Under the pieces are notes generated by a model, which was not told where the DNA came from, made no database searches, and saw nothing but the letters and a program-made list of their open reading frames with translations. This document shows, in pieces, positions 25,731 through 34,024 of a stretch of DNA of 64,000 bases. The stretch is from assembly GCA_965232595.1 (NCBI GenBank), contig OZ246983.1:248001-312000 (forward strand), read 5' to 3'. The DNA comes from SZUA-309 sp965232595. GTDB taxonomy: Bacteria; Pseudomonadota; Gammaproteobacteria; Pseudomonadales; Azotimanducaceae. Position 1 is the first letter of the stretch, and each line of letters opens with the position of its first letter. A program made the position numbers and the translations under genes.

Positions 25731-26866
25731 AACCAGCCCTGGGTGTTCAGGCAGAAGCGGACCAGCGCCAGCATCAGCGGCACTTCGATCAGCACCCCGA
25801 CCACCGTCGCCAGCGCAGCGCCCGAGGACAGCCCGTAGAGCATGGCAGCAGTGGCGATGGCCACCTCGAAGTGATTGGAGGCGCCGATCATGGCAGTCGG
25901 CGCGGCGTTCTCGTAGGAGAGGTTCAGCAGCCTGGCCAGCCCGTAGCCGAGCGCAAAGATCACGATGGTCTGCACCGTGAGCGGGATGGCAATCCAGAGA
26001 ATCGTCAGCGGGTTCTCCGTGATCGTCTCACCTTTCAGCGAGAACAGAACGATCAGGGTGATCAGCAGCGCGGTGATGGTCACCGGCGTCAGGAACTGCA
26101 GAAAGGTCTCGCGGAACCAGGTTTCTCCTTTCGCCGCGATGATCCACTTGCGTGACAGGTAACCGGCCACCAGCGGCAGCGCCACGTAGGCGCCGATGGA
26201 AAGCAGCAGCGCTTCCCAGGGCACCGGCAGCTGACCGACCCCGAGCAGAAAGCCGCCGAGGACGCCGAACAGCACCAGCATGGTCAGCGAGTTGATGGCC
26301 ACCATCACCAGGGTGTGGCCGTCATTGCCTTTGGAGAGATAACCCCAGACCAGAACCATGGCCGTGCAGGGCGCGATGCCGAGCAGGATGCAGCCGGCCA
26401 GGTAGCTGCGCCAGAGCGGCACCTCCAGCATCTTCACCCCGTCCACCATCACCACCTGGCCGGAACCGTAGGTATCCCCCACCGCCAGGCCTTCGCCAAG
26501 CGGCAGCTTCACGTAGTCGACGGCGTCCGGGCCGATGAAGGCGAGAAACAGGTTGCCGAGGAAAAACGCCGAGATGGCGTACATGGTGAACGGCTTGATG
26601 CCCCAGTTGAGAAACAGCGTCAGCCCCACCGGCCGCCAGGCTTTACCCGCTTTGACCACCTCATGGAAATCGATCTTCACCATGATCGGGTACATCATGA
26701 AAAAGAGGCACAACGCGATCGGAATGGAAACGACCGGCGCGCCGTTGACCGTGATGGCCATGGCGTCCAGGGACTCGGCCACCCCGGGCGCCACTTTGCC
26801 GAGCAGGATGCCGGCAACGATGCACAGCGCCACCCAGAGGGTCAAGTATCGTTCGAACAGGCTCAT
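25688..26866 (-). CDS. ACR3-family transporter (arsenite efflux type)
   Basis: The 392-residue protein has about ten membrane spans and ACR3 signatures: LFLNWGIKPFTMY, the TM4 cysteine in GIAPCTAMVLVWGYLSKGN, and the conserved glutamate in GASNHFEVAIATAA. Characterised members extrude As(III) using the proton gradient. Both key residues are present. There is no ArsR or arsenate reductase gene in the window; instead the gene ends a catabolic-looking operon, its ATG overlapping the DUF35 stop. The start at 26866 is preferred to an upstream in-frame codon for this reason. The C-terminal end overlaps the convergent hydrolase gene. Confidence 0.9.
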   Translation of the reverse strand: MSLFERYLTLWVALCIVAGILLGKVAPGVAESLDAMAITVNGAPVVSIPIALCLFFMMYPIMVKIDFHEVVKAGKAWRPVGLTLFLNWGIKPFTMYAISAFFLGNLFLAFIGPDAVDYVKLPLGEGLAVGDTYGSGQVVMVDGVKMLEVPLWRSYLAGCILLGIAPCTAMVLVWGYLSKGNDGHTLVMVAINSLTMLVLFGVLGGFLLGVGQLPVPWEALLLSIGAYVALPLVAGYLSRKWIIAAKGETWFRETFLQFLTPVTITALLITLIVLFSLKGETITENPLTILWIAIPLTVQTIVIFALGYGLARLLNLSYENAAPTAMIGASNHFEVAIATAAMLYGLSSGAALATVVGVLIEVPLMLALVRFCLNTQGWFQNSAASSNTRSQT

Positions 26867-27333
26867 GATGCCAGTGTGACTCGTTCCCACTGCAGAAGTG
26901 TGAACGTCGGAGCCGCCTGCGGGTCCGCCTCTGCCGCCTCATGATGCTCGAACACCGCCCGCACCTCAGCGCCGATCTCCACTTCCGCCTCGGGATCGCC
27001 GAGCAGGTTGCCCACCACGCGCACATTACCGGCTTCCGGCAGCTCCACCAGCACCACCACGTAGGGGCCCTGGTCTTTCAGCGCCGGGTGCACCGGATGC
27101 CAGACCCGCTCGTAGCTGTAGATCCGACCAACACCGGCCACGGCTTCGAAGCCGACGGCTTCGGAGTGACAGTGGTGGCAGATCCACTCGGGCCCCCACT
27201 GCCAGCCGCCGCAATCGGCGCAGCGCTGCAGCAGGATCTTCTCTTCTGTCAGCCCCTGCCAGAAGGGCGCATCCAGGCCGTCCGGCGAGGGCACGGGCTG
27301 CGGCAGGCCGGCGGCCAGGTAGGACTCACTCAT
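26863..27333 (-). CDS. DUF35 zinc-ribbon/OB-fold protein, partner of thiolase-like protein
   Basis: The N-terminal rubredoxin-like zinc ribbon has CADC and CHHC at about 36-39 and 51-54, followed by an OB-fold (GVGRIYSYERVWHPVHPALKD ... VVLVELPEAGNVRVVGNLLG). The 156-residue size and placement directly after a thiolase-fold gene, with ATGA overlap, match the two-gene arrangement of acyl-CoA binding DUF35 subunits such as ChsH2-type partners of Ltp2 aldolases. It probably binds the CoA ester substrate or stabilises the thiolase-like protein. The family is clear; the complex is inferred. Confidence 0.88.
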   Translation of the reverse strand: MSESYLAAGLPQPVPSPDGLDAPFWQGLTEEKILLQRCADCGGWQWGPEWICHHCHSEAVGFEAVAGVGRIYSYERVWHPVHPALKDQGPYVVVLVELPEAGNVRVVGNLLGDPEAEVEIGAEVRAVFEHHEAAEADPQAAPTFTLLQWERVTLAS

Positions 27334-28511
27334 AAGCTCGCCTCCGTGCCGAAGATGCAGGCGCTGACGGGTGTCACCATCGGTCCTGAGATCGTCATGG
27401 AGATGTCGACGTCAGCAACCGGGTTGGTCGACTCGCCACGGATCTGCCGCGCTGCCTCGATGATGAGGCCGAGGCCATGCATGTAACACTCGGCCAGGTT
27501 GCCACCGCTGGTGTTCAGCGGCAGATCGCCACCGGGTGCCAGGAACCGCTCCTTGACGAAAAACTCGTTGCACGCCTCTGGCGCGCAGAAGCCGTGTTCC
27601 ACCAGGCTCATCAGCACCCCGCCGGTGAAGTTCTCGTAGCTCTGCAGCACGTCTACCTCCGCCGGCTTCACGCCCGCCATCTCGTAGAGCCGCGGCGCCA
27701 GCGACGGGAAGGAGGAGGACGCGTAGTCCGGCGTGTTGTGCACGCCGGCGCCGGCCCGGTAGTGGGAGCCGCTGACCGCGCCTAGCAGGTAGCAGGGTTT
27801 GTGGCTGAACTCATGAGCCCGGTCTGCTGCGACCAGAATCATCGCTGCCGCGCCATCGTTTTCGAGACAGCAGTCGTAGAGATGGAACGGCTCGACGATC
27901 CAGCGCGACTCATCGTAGGTCGCCTCGTCGAGCGGTCGGCCGTACATCACCGCCCTGGGGTTGTTTTGAGCGTGGTGATAGGCAGCCAGCGAGATCGCCC
28001 GCAGCGCGTTCTGCTCGACGCCGTGGTCGTGCATGAAGCGGACGACTTTCATCGCGAACATCTGCGCCGGCGACATGAGCCCGTACGGCACCGTGTGGGC
28101 CGGGTCACCGGCGATGGTGTTCCGCCGCGGCCCCTGGCCGAAGCGGCCGAACTGGCCCTGGGCCAGCGCCCGGAAGACCACCACGCAATCAGCCAGGCCA
28201 CCGTGGATGGCCGCGGCGGCGTGGGCAATCGCTGCTGAGCCGCCACCACCGCCACCGCCCCACTGCATGTTCGCGAAGCGCAGCTCTTTGCAGCCGAGCG
28301 CCGCGGCGAGGCGGGATGGATCGTTGCGGTCGTTGCTGAACGAGGCGAAGCCGTCAATGTCTTTGGGGCTGATACCGGCGTCGGCACAGGCGGCAAGAAT
28401 CGCCTTCAGCGCCAGCTTGCCTTCCGCATCCGGTGCCTGGCCCCGTTTGTAGTAATCCGTCTCGCCAACGCCGGCGATGCAGACGCTGCCCCTGATGGTT
28501 GCCGCGCTCAT
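27330..28511 (-). CDS. Thiolase-fold protein lacking the nucleophilic cysteine (Ltp2-like aldolase candidate)
   Basis: The 393-residue protein has the SCP-x/lipid-transfer thiolase fold: VCIAGVGETDYYKR at the start, then NTSGGNLAECYMHGLGLIIEA near the C-terminus. At the position where thiolases carry the acylated cysteine there is a glycine run (QWGGGGGGGSAA, near residue 83), so Claisen thiolysis is unlikely. Tyrosines retained in DVLQSYENFTGG and AECYMHG correspond to regions used by steroid side-chain retro-aldolases (Ltp2). The next gene is a DUF35 partner, overlapping by 4 bases. The likely role is C-C cleavage of a 3-hydroxyacyl-CoA; this is inferred. Confidence 0.85.
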   Translation of the reverse strand: MSAATIRGSVCIAGVGETDYYKRGQAPDAEGKLALKAILAACADAGISPKDIDGFASFSNDRNDPSRLAAALGCKELRFANMQWGGGGGGGSAAIAHAAAAIHGGLADCVVVFRALAQGQFGRFGQGPRRNTIAGDPAHTVPYGLMSPAQMFAMKVVRFMHDHGVEQNALRAISLAAYHHAQNNPRAVMYGRPLDEATYDESRWIVEPFHLYDCCLENDGAAAMILVAADRAHEFSHKPCYLLGAVSGSHYRAGAGVHNTPDYASSSFPSLAPRLYEMAGVKPAEVDVLQSYENFTGGVLMSLVEHGFCAPEACNEFFVKERFLAPGGDLPLNTSGGNLAECYMHGLGLIIEAARQIRGESTNPVADVDISMTISGPMVTPVSACIFGTEASL

Positions 28512-29755
28512 GCGGTTGCCAGGGTGCCCACCTCGGCGGCCACGGCAGCCGCATCGGCCTGATCGAGAAATCTCTCCGGCACCGGCAGCTTGAAGATCCG
28601 GGCCGCATTCAGGCCGAGGATCTGCGCCCGCTCCGCATCATCGAGCCCACCCATGGTTCGCTCGATGGCAGCGGCCGAGTGCGGCCAGGTGCCTTCGTGA
28701 TGTGGGAAGTCGTTGGCCCAGAGGAAGTTGCCGACCAGCCCGTGCTCCCGGGCGAGGTCCAGCCCCGGCTTGTCTTCCTGGAAGCTGGCGAAGCCGTTGG
28801 TCTTGAAGTACTCGCTCGGCAGTCGGTCCAGCTTCGGCCGCACCCACATGTGGTGCTTCCGGTAAGCCTCGTCGAGCGCTTCCAGCGCCCAGGCCACCCA
28901 GCCGATCCCGGCCTCGATGGTGCCGAACAGGATCTTCGGGAAGCGATCGAGCACCCCGGAGGCACAGAGGTTGGCAATGGGCTCCATGGTCGGCGCCAGC
29001 GAGTGCACGGCGTAGTTGATCACCGCACCGCCGTTGCCTCGCGCCGTGCGCGGGTCCCGGCCGGTGGAGACGTGAAAGGTGATCGGCAGATCCACGTCCT
29101 GCACGCAGGCCCAGAGATCATCAAATTCCGGCAGGTTGTAGTTCAGCTGGGTGTGGTCCGGCGCGCCCCAGACCGGCTTGCAGGGCAGCGACAGCCCTTT
29201 GAAGCCGAGCGCCGCGCAGCGCTGAATCTCCTCGATGGTCTTCTCCAGCGCCCCGGGGGCCACGCAGGCCATGGGCGCCAGGCGGTCGTTGAAGTCGGCG
29301 AACTCTTCCCAGGCCCAGTCGTTGTAGGCGCGACACATCGCGTGCGAGAAATCCGGATCCGGCGTTGCCCAGATGGTGAGGCCTTTGTTCGGAAAGAGGA
29401 TCTCCGCTTCCACGCCATCCCGGGCCAGATCCCTGACCCGATCCTCCGGCGTCTTGCCGGACTGGTTGCGGAGCAGATCTTCGCCCTCAAACTTGGTGTT
29501 CTGCAGCCTGAGCGGCCGGAAGCCCTCGGTTTTCTGCAGCTTGTTGCCCTTGCCGTCCATGATCACGCCAGGCAGACGATCCCTGAAGGAGTCATCCATG
29601 CGCTTGGCCCACAGGTCGGAAGGTTCCTGGACGTGTCCGTCCGCGGAGACCATGAAGTACTTGTTGGCAGCGTCCGGGCGCGCGGTGCGCTGCCAGCCTT
29701 CGCAGCCCGGTGTCTCGGTGCGCCAGGCGTTGGCTTCGTCGGTGGCTTCGCTCAT
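28508..29755 (-). CDS. Amidohydrolase family 2 (ACMSD-like) metal-dependent hydrolase/decarboxylase
   Basis: The 415-residue TIM-barrel protein carries VSADGHVQEPSDLW near residue 35, the DxHxxE-type first metal motif of the amidohydrolase-2 family, then ITFHVSTG (near 235) and WANDFPHHEGTWP near 345, where the later His and Asp ligands lie. Members decarboxylate aromatic acids or hydrolyse ring-cleavage products. It overlaps the thiolase-like gene by 4 bases and belongs to the same operon. The pairing suggests catabolism of an aromatic or alicyclic acid. The family is sure; decarboxylase versus hydrolase is open. Confidence 0.87.
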   Translation of the reverse strand: MSEATDEANAWRTETPGCEGWQRTARPDAANKYFMVSADGHVQEPSDLWAKRMDDSFRDRLPGVIMDGKGNKLQKTEGFRPLRLQNTKFEGEDLLRNQSGKTPEDRVRDLARDGVEAEILFPNKGLTIWATPDPDFSHAMCRAYNDWAWEEFADFNDRLAPMACVAPGALEKTIEEIQRCAALGFKGLSLPCKPVWGAPDHTQLNYNLPEFDDLWACVQDVDLPITFHVSTGRDPRTARGNGGAVINYAVHSLAPTMEPIANLCASGVLDRFPKILFGTIEAGIGWVAWALEALDEAYRKHHMWVRPKLDRLPSEYFKTNGFASFQEDKPGLDLAREHGLVGNFLWANDFPHHEGTWPHSAAAIERTMGGLDDAERAQILGLNAARIFKLPVPERFLDQADAAAVAAEVGTLATA

Positions 29756-29792
29756 AGGTCCCCCCTTATCTCGTTTCCTCCCCAGGAAACGA

Positions 29793-30212
29793 TCAGTTTA
29801 CGCCGAGCAGGCCGCTGAGCGCCACGCGGTAACCGTCGTAGCCGAAACCGCAGACGGCGCTGTTGCTGACCGGCGTGACGTTCGAGCGCACGCCCCGCGC
29901 GGCGGGATTAGAAGCGTGCACCTCGACCACCGGCAACGGGCAGTCGCGCAGCGCCTCGATCAGAGGCCCTTCGCTGACGGTAAAGGCGCTGGGATTGATG
30001 ATCAGCGCATCGAAGGCTTCCGCCGCAGCATCAACCCAACCCGCCACCTCGGCCTCGTCGTTCGACTGGCGGATAGCAACCGTCACCCCTAACGTTGCCG
30101 CCTCCGCCTCGATCCGGGCATCGATCTCCGGCAGCGTTTCCGGGCCGAACACCTCAACGTTTTCCCTGCCCCGCAGCTCCATACCCGCACCCTGAATAAC
30201 AAGCACTCTCAC
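29793..30212 (-). CDS. Type II 3-dehydroquinase-like protein with altered active site
   Basis: The 139-residue sequence aligns along its whole length with AroQ: VLVIQGAGMELRGREN, RQSNDEAEVAGWVDAA, ALIINPSAFT, VVEVHASNPAARG and GFGYDGYRVAL. The Asn, Glu-x-His and both arginine positions are kept, but the catalytic tyrosine of the VYG motif is phenylalanine (VFG, codon TTC) and the NGPNLN loop has become QGAGME. Shikimate-pathway dehydration is therefore doubtful, and it may bind or transform a different cyclic acid. The start is GTG at 30212 after GGGAGGGG. It lies inside a catabolic operon, not a biosynthetic one. Confidence 0.8.
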   Translation of the reverse strand: MRVLVIQGAGMELRGRENVEVFGPETLPEIDARIEAEAATLGVTVAIRQSNDEAEVAGWVDAAAEAFDALIINPSAFTVSEGPLIEALRDCPLPVVEVHASNPAARGVRSNVTPVSNSAVCGFGYDGYRVALSGLLGVN

Positions 30213-30235
30213 GACCCGCTACCCCTCCCGGCTGA

Positions 30236-31294
30236 TCAACGATTCGGCCCACGCGTCATCGGGTAAGGCTGCCAGCGCTCCAGCGCCACCTTCGGCAGCA
30301 CCGTCGGGTTGACGCAGCTCATCGGCCAGCGACCCCGCAGCACCAGCGCCACCTCCCGGCCCACCCGGCGTCGGGTCTCCGGGCGCATGCGGGTGGTGGC
30401 CGAAGCAACGTGCGGCGTGACCACCACGTTCTCCATGCCGAGCAACGGGTTGGCCGGATCCGGCGGCTCCTGTTCGAGCACGTCGAGGCCGGCACCGGCA
30501 ATCGCCCCGCGCTCCATGGCGTCGATCAGCGCCAGCTCATCGATGATGGGCCCGCGAGCCGTGTTGACGATCACCGCGGTGTCTTTCATACGGGCAAAGG
30601 CATCGGTGCTGAACGAATGCTCCGTTTCCTCGTTGTGCGGCGCGTGCACCGAGATGTAGTCGCTGCGCTCGAGCAGCTCGCCGAAGCTGACGGGCTCCAC
30701 GCCCGCCTCCGAGATCGCCAGCTCGCTGACGTAGGGGTCGTGGGCAATCACCCGCATGCCGAATGCCTGTGCGCGGCGAGCGGTGCAGCGGGCGACGTTA
30801 CCGAACGCAAACAGGCCCAGCGTCTGGCCCATCAACCGCGGCACCTTCGAGAGCAGCGGTCGCGCCTGGTACCACTCCCCTTCCTGGCGCGCCATCCGAA
30901 CCATGGTCGGCGTGCGCCGAGCCATGTCCAGGAGCAGCATCATGGCGTGATCGGCCACCTCCTCGATGAAGACGTCGGGCACGTTGGTCACGACGATGCC
31001 GGCCGCCGTGGCCGCTTCGATGTCGACCATGTCCACGCCGACGCTGCCGACGCCGATGACCACGCAGTTCTCCAGCGCGTCGATCACCTGCTTGTCGATC
31101 CGCAGCCCCCAGGAAGTGATGATCGCATCCACATCGCGAACGCCTTCGGCAAACTCTGCCGGCGTGTCCGCCCGGATGTCGACGATGTCGGCGATGGGTG
31201 CCAGCGCCTCCAGCTCCAGCGCGTAACGCTCGGACGTGGTCTGGTTGCGTGCCTGACTGGGCAGCTGGATGCCTATCTTTTTACGTACCACCAC
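30236..31294 (-). CDS. D-isomer-specific 2-hydroxyacid dehydrogenase, CtBP/SerA-like
   Basis: The catalytic triad is present: Arg in VNTARGPIIDE, Glu in LDVLEQEPPD and His in VVTPHVASAT. The nucleotide-binding turn reads LFAFGNVA instead of GLGRIG, so two of the three glycines are alanine, a variation also known in CtBP-like members. It should interconvert a 2-hydroxy and 2-oxo acid with NAD(H) in the cytoplasm. The start is GTG at 31294, which follows AGGGGG with a 6-base spacing; a TTG 24 bases upstream lacks this. It is the first gene of a six-gene minus-strand operon reaching 25688. Confidence 0.86.
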   Translation of the reverse strand: MVVRKKIGIQLPSQARNQTTSERYALELEALAPIADIVDIRADTPAEFAEGVRDVDAIITSWGLRIDKQVIDALENCVVIGVGSVGVDMVDIEAATAAGIVVTNVPDVFIEEVADHAMMLLLDMARRTPTMVRMARQEGEWYQARPLLSKVPRLMGQTLGLFAFGNVARCTARRAQAFGMRVIAHDPYVSELAISEAGVEPVSFGELLERSDYISVHAPHNEETEHSFSTDAFARMKDTAVIVNTARGPIIDELALIDAMERGAIAGAGLDVLEQEPPDPANPLLGMENVVVTPHVASATTRMRPETRRRVGREVALVLRGRWPMSCVNPTVLPKVALERWQPYPMTRGPNR

Positions 31295-31373
31295 TGAGTT
31301 CCCCCTTGTTTCTTTCAAGAAAGGTTAACTTCGATGCCGCAATCTTGCCCAGACAATAATGGTGCGATCGCCA

Positions 31374-31433
31374 AAACCGTCAGGTGTGACACAAACCGTC
31401 AGGCTTGACGGTTTCTATTCCTGCACTGATACT
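31374..31433 (+). promoter_or_regulatory. Promoter with complex operator for TonB-dependent receptor
   Basis: TTGACG (31405-31410) and GATACT (31428-31433) are spaced exactly 17 bases. AAACCGTCAGG occurs twice (31374-31384, 31393-31403), and the second copy pairs with TGACGGTTT (31406-31414) as a perfect 9-bp inverted repeat covering the -35 box. GTGTGACAC lies between. Several half-sites suggest cooperative repression. Confidence 0.65.
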
Positions 31434-31468
31434 CGACCCTGCATCAAAACTATGGGGAGAGAGGTTAG

Positions 31469-33952
31469 ATGCGGTTATCCAACACTGTTTGGGCGCGGTG
31501 GTCTGCCGTACCCGTCCTGTTCGCTATGATTCCTGGCCTTTCGGCAGCGCAGCCTGCCGAAATCGACGACGACACCATCGAAGAGATCGTGGTGACCGCG
31601 AGAAACATCGAAGAGTCTCTGCAGGAGGTGCCGGTTGCGGTAACGGCCATCGATCGGGAGAACCTCGACGTGTTCCGGATCGACGAGCCGATGGACCTGC
31701 AGAGCCGCGTGCCCGCCCTCACGGTGAGCGTTGGCGGCTCCGGCCAGAGCGCACAGATCAACCTGCGTGGCGTCGGCTCATCAAGTATTTCCAACGCCTT
31801 CGATTCCGCCATTGCTCTGAACTATGACGGGATATCCGTCAGCACGCAGCGATTGCTGCAGAGCGCTTTCTTCGACATTGATCAGGTTGCCGTGCTGAAA
31901 GGCCCACAGGCCCTCTACTTCGGTAAGGCGGCGTCCGCTGGCGTGCTATCGGTGACTTCCGCCGGACCCACGGAAAGTTGGGAGTTCGGCGGCAGAACCG
32001 CTTACGAGTTCGAAGAGGAAGGCGTCAGCATCGGCGGGTTCGCTTCCGGTCCTATCACGGAGACCCTTGGCTTCAGGCTCGCCGCTGAGTACCAGGATAT
32101 GGACAAATACATGGAGGTCGCCGACGTCGTTCCGACGCTGAACCCGGATCGGGGCATGGAAAATCTGATTTCCCGGCTCACGCTCAACTGGGCGCCGAAC
32201 GACAACATAGAAGCCGACCTCAAGGTCAACTACAACCGGCAGCGTTCAGACGCGCTGAACGGGCTCATCGACATGTTCTGCGGCGCTGACGGTCCGGACC
32301 CCTCCGTAATTATCGGTGGCCCACTCGGCATACCTGGGTACGACCTGTTCCTGCCCACCCACGATTGCGACCTGGATGACGGCAAGTTCCTGGGCGTGGA
32401 TGGCAGTGCGCTCATCGACACCGTGCCTGCCGGATCACCCGGGGAGAACAAAAGCGACATCAGTCAGTCGTACAACAACACCGATACCTGGTTCACCCGC
32501 CTGCAGGTGGATGCCGGTCTCGGCCAGAACTTCGACCTCACCGTGCTGCTGGGGTGGGTCGACATGGAGAACGAGTACAACGATTCCTTCAACGCAACCG
32601 GTCGGAACCCGGACGGCAGCCCCGCAGGCCTCGTGGCGCCCTTCGAGAACACCCTTGAGCAGTTCACGAGCGAAGTACGGCTGTTCAGCGACTTCGACGG
32701 GCCCTTCAATTTCCAGATCGCTGCCTTCTGGGAAGACCGAGACATCGGCCATGAGACGTCTCAGAACGCTTTCAACCCGTCGATTCTCGTAGGCCCACCC
32801 AACATTTTCCCAGTCCCCCCCTTCGGCCCTGACATTGTCACCGGCTACACCTTCGACTGGCTCGCCGATCGTCCCATCGAGGCAGAGGCCGTGTCCTTCC
32901 TGGTCGCTGCTGACTGGGCAATAACGGAGAAGTGGGAGTTGTCGGGTGGCGTGCGCTGGACGGATGAGAAGAAGTCCACGGTCGCAACCTTTCCCTATGT
33001 CCACACGGCCGTAACCGCCTTGTTCGGCGCCGTTGGCAGCGGCTATACGACCGGTGACATCAAGTTCAAAGACGATAACGTCTCACCCGAATTGGTGCTC
33101 CGCTACCTTCTCAACGACAACATCTCTTTCTACGGCGCTTACAAGACGGGCTTCAAATCCGGCGGCGTCGACAACAACACCCTGCCCACATCCACAGCAA
33201 TTTTTGATGGCCTGGTCAGTGATGACCCGGCGGAGAGACAAGCTGCAGTAGACACGCTGACTTTCGATTCCGAAACCTCCGAAGGATTCGAGCTCGGCAT
33301 GCGTTCCATACTCGCTGATGGCGCCGTTGTGATGAACCTGACTGCCTATACCTACGAGTACACGGATCAGCAGGTGCAGCTCTTCAATCCGGTGATATTC
33401 GGTTTCGACACGTTCAACGCCGGCGAGGTCAGGACTCGCGGCCTGGACATCGACTGGACCTGGGTAACACCGGTTCCGGGGCTCAGCCTGTTCGGCGCCT
33501 GGGGCTTTCTGGATACGGAGATCACCGAAGGATTCGATACGGCCGGGGGTGAAAATCTGGAAGGAAGGGATTCCGGCAACGCGCCCACCTACTCCGGCAA
33601 CATCGCTCTGGTCTGGGAAACGAACCTGTCCAACAACTGGCGGTTCAGCATCAGACCGAACTTCTTCTTCTCCGACAGCTACATCGCCGGCGGCTCTACC
33701 CGGGAAACGTTTGATCCAATCACCAACCCGCTGGGTGACGTCAAGCAGAAGAGCTACCAGACGATCGACCTGAACGTCTCGCTCACGTCGACCAACGGCT
33801 GGCGATTCAGCCTGATCGGCACGAACCTCACCGACGAGCAGATCATTACGGGTTGCGGTCCCGCGCCGTTCAGACCGGCCACCGGCGACGATCAGCAGTG
33901 CAACCTCAGGCGCGGCCAACAGGTCTTCCTGGAGGCGGCTTACAACTTCTGA
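31469..33952 (+). CDS. TonB-dependent outer-membrane receptor
   Basis: The 827-residue protein has a signal peptide (cleavage after GLSAA near 28), a TonB box (EEIVVTARN), a plug domain with VPALTVSVGG, INLRGVGSS and VAVLKGPQALYFGKAASAGVLSVTS, then a 22-strand-type barrel ending in phenylalanine (EAAYNF). This class imports siderophores, vitamins, carbohydrates or hydrophobic substrates; the IEEIVVTARNIEESLQEVPVAVTAI start is typical of receptors in catabolic loci of gammaproteobacteria and sphingomonads. The ribosome site is GAGAGG. It is divergent from the dehydrogenase operon and precedes an NTF2-like gene and a Rieske oxygenase, suggesting uptake of their substrate. Confidence 0.95.
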   Translation: MRLSNTVWARWSAVPVLFAMIPGLSAAQPAEIDDDTIEEIVVTARNIEESLQEVPVAVTAIDRENLDVFRIDEPMDLQSRVPALTVSVGGSGQSAQINLRGVGSSSISNAFDSAIALNYDGISVSTQRLLQSAFFDIDQVAVLKGPQALYFGKAASAGVLSVTSAGPTESWEFGGRTAYEFEEEGVSIGGFASGPITETLGFRLAAEYQDMDKYMEVADVVPTLNPDRGMENLISRLTLNWAPNDNIEADLKVNYNRQRSDALNGLIDMFCGADGPDPSVIIGGPLGIPGYDLFLPTHDCDLDDGKFLGVDGSALIDTVPAGSPGENKSDISQSYNNTDTWFTRLQVDAGLGQNFDLTVLLGWVDMENEYNDSFNATGRNPDGSPAGLVAPFENTLEQFTSEVRLFSDFDGPFNFQIAAFWEDRDIGHETSQNAFNPSILVGPPNIFPVPPFGPDIVTGYTFDWLADRPIEAEAVSFLVAADWAITEKWELSGGVRWTDEKKSTVATFPYVHTAVTALFGAVGSGYTTGDIKFKDDNVSPELVLRYLLNDNISFYGAYKTGFKSGGVDNNTLPTSTAIFDGLVSDDPAERQAAVDTLTFDSETSEGFELGMRSILADGAVVMNLTAYTYEYTDQQVQLFNPVIFGFDTFNAGEVRTRGLDIDWTWVTPVPGLSLFGAWGFLDTEITEGFDTAGGENLEGRDSGNAPTYSGNIALVWETNLSNNWRFSIRPNFFFSDSYIAGGSTRETFDPITNPLGDVKQKSYQTIDLNVSLTSTNGWRFSLIGTNLTDEQIITGCGPAPFRPATGDDQQCNLRRGQQVFLEAAYNF

Positions 33953-33968
33953 TCCAATCCCTTTACCG

Positions 33969-33995
33969 GGTCCGGCGTGAGTTGAACGCCGGACC
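33969..33995. terminator. Perfect 10-bp hairpin after the receptor gene
   Basis: GGTCCGGCGT and ACGCCGGACC flank a 7-base loop, 17 bases after the receptor stop and 30 bases before the next gene. No U-run follows, so it may attenuate or protect the upstream message rather than terminate fully. Confidence 0.45.
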
Positions 33996-34024
33996 TGGCA
34001 CAGGAAACCGGAGAGGAGCATTAG

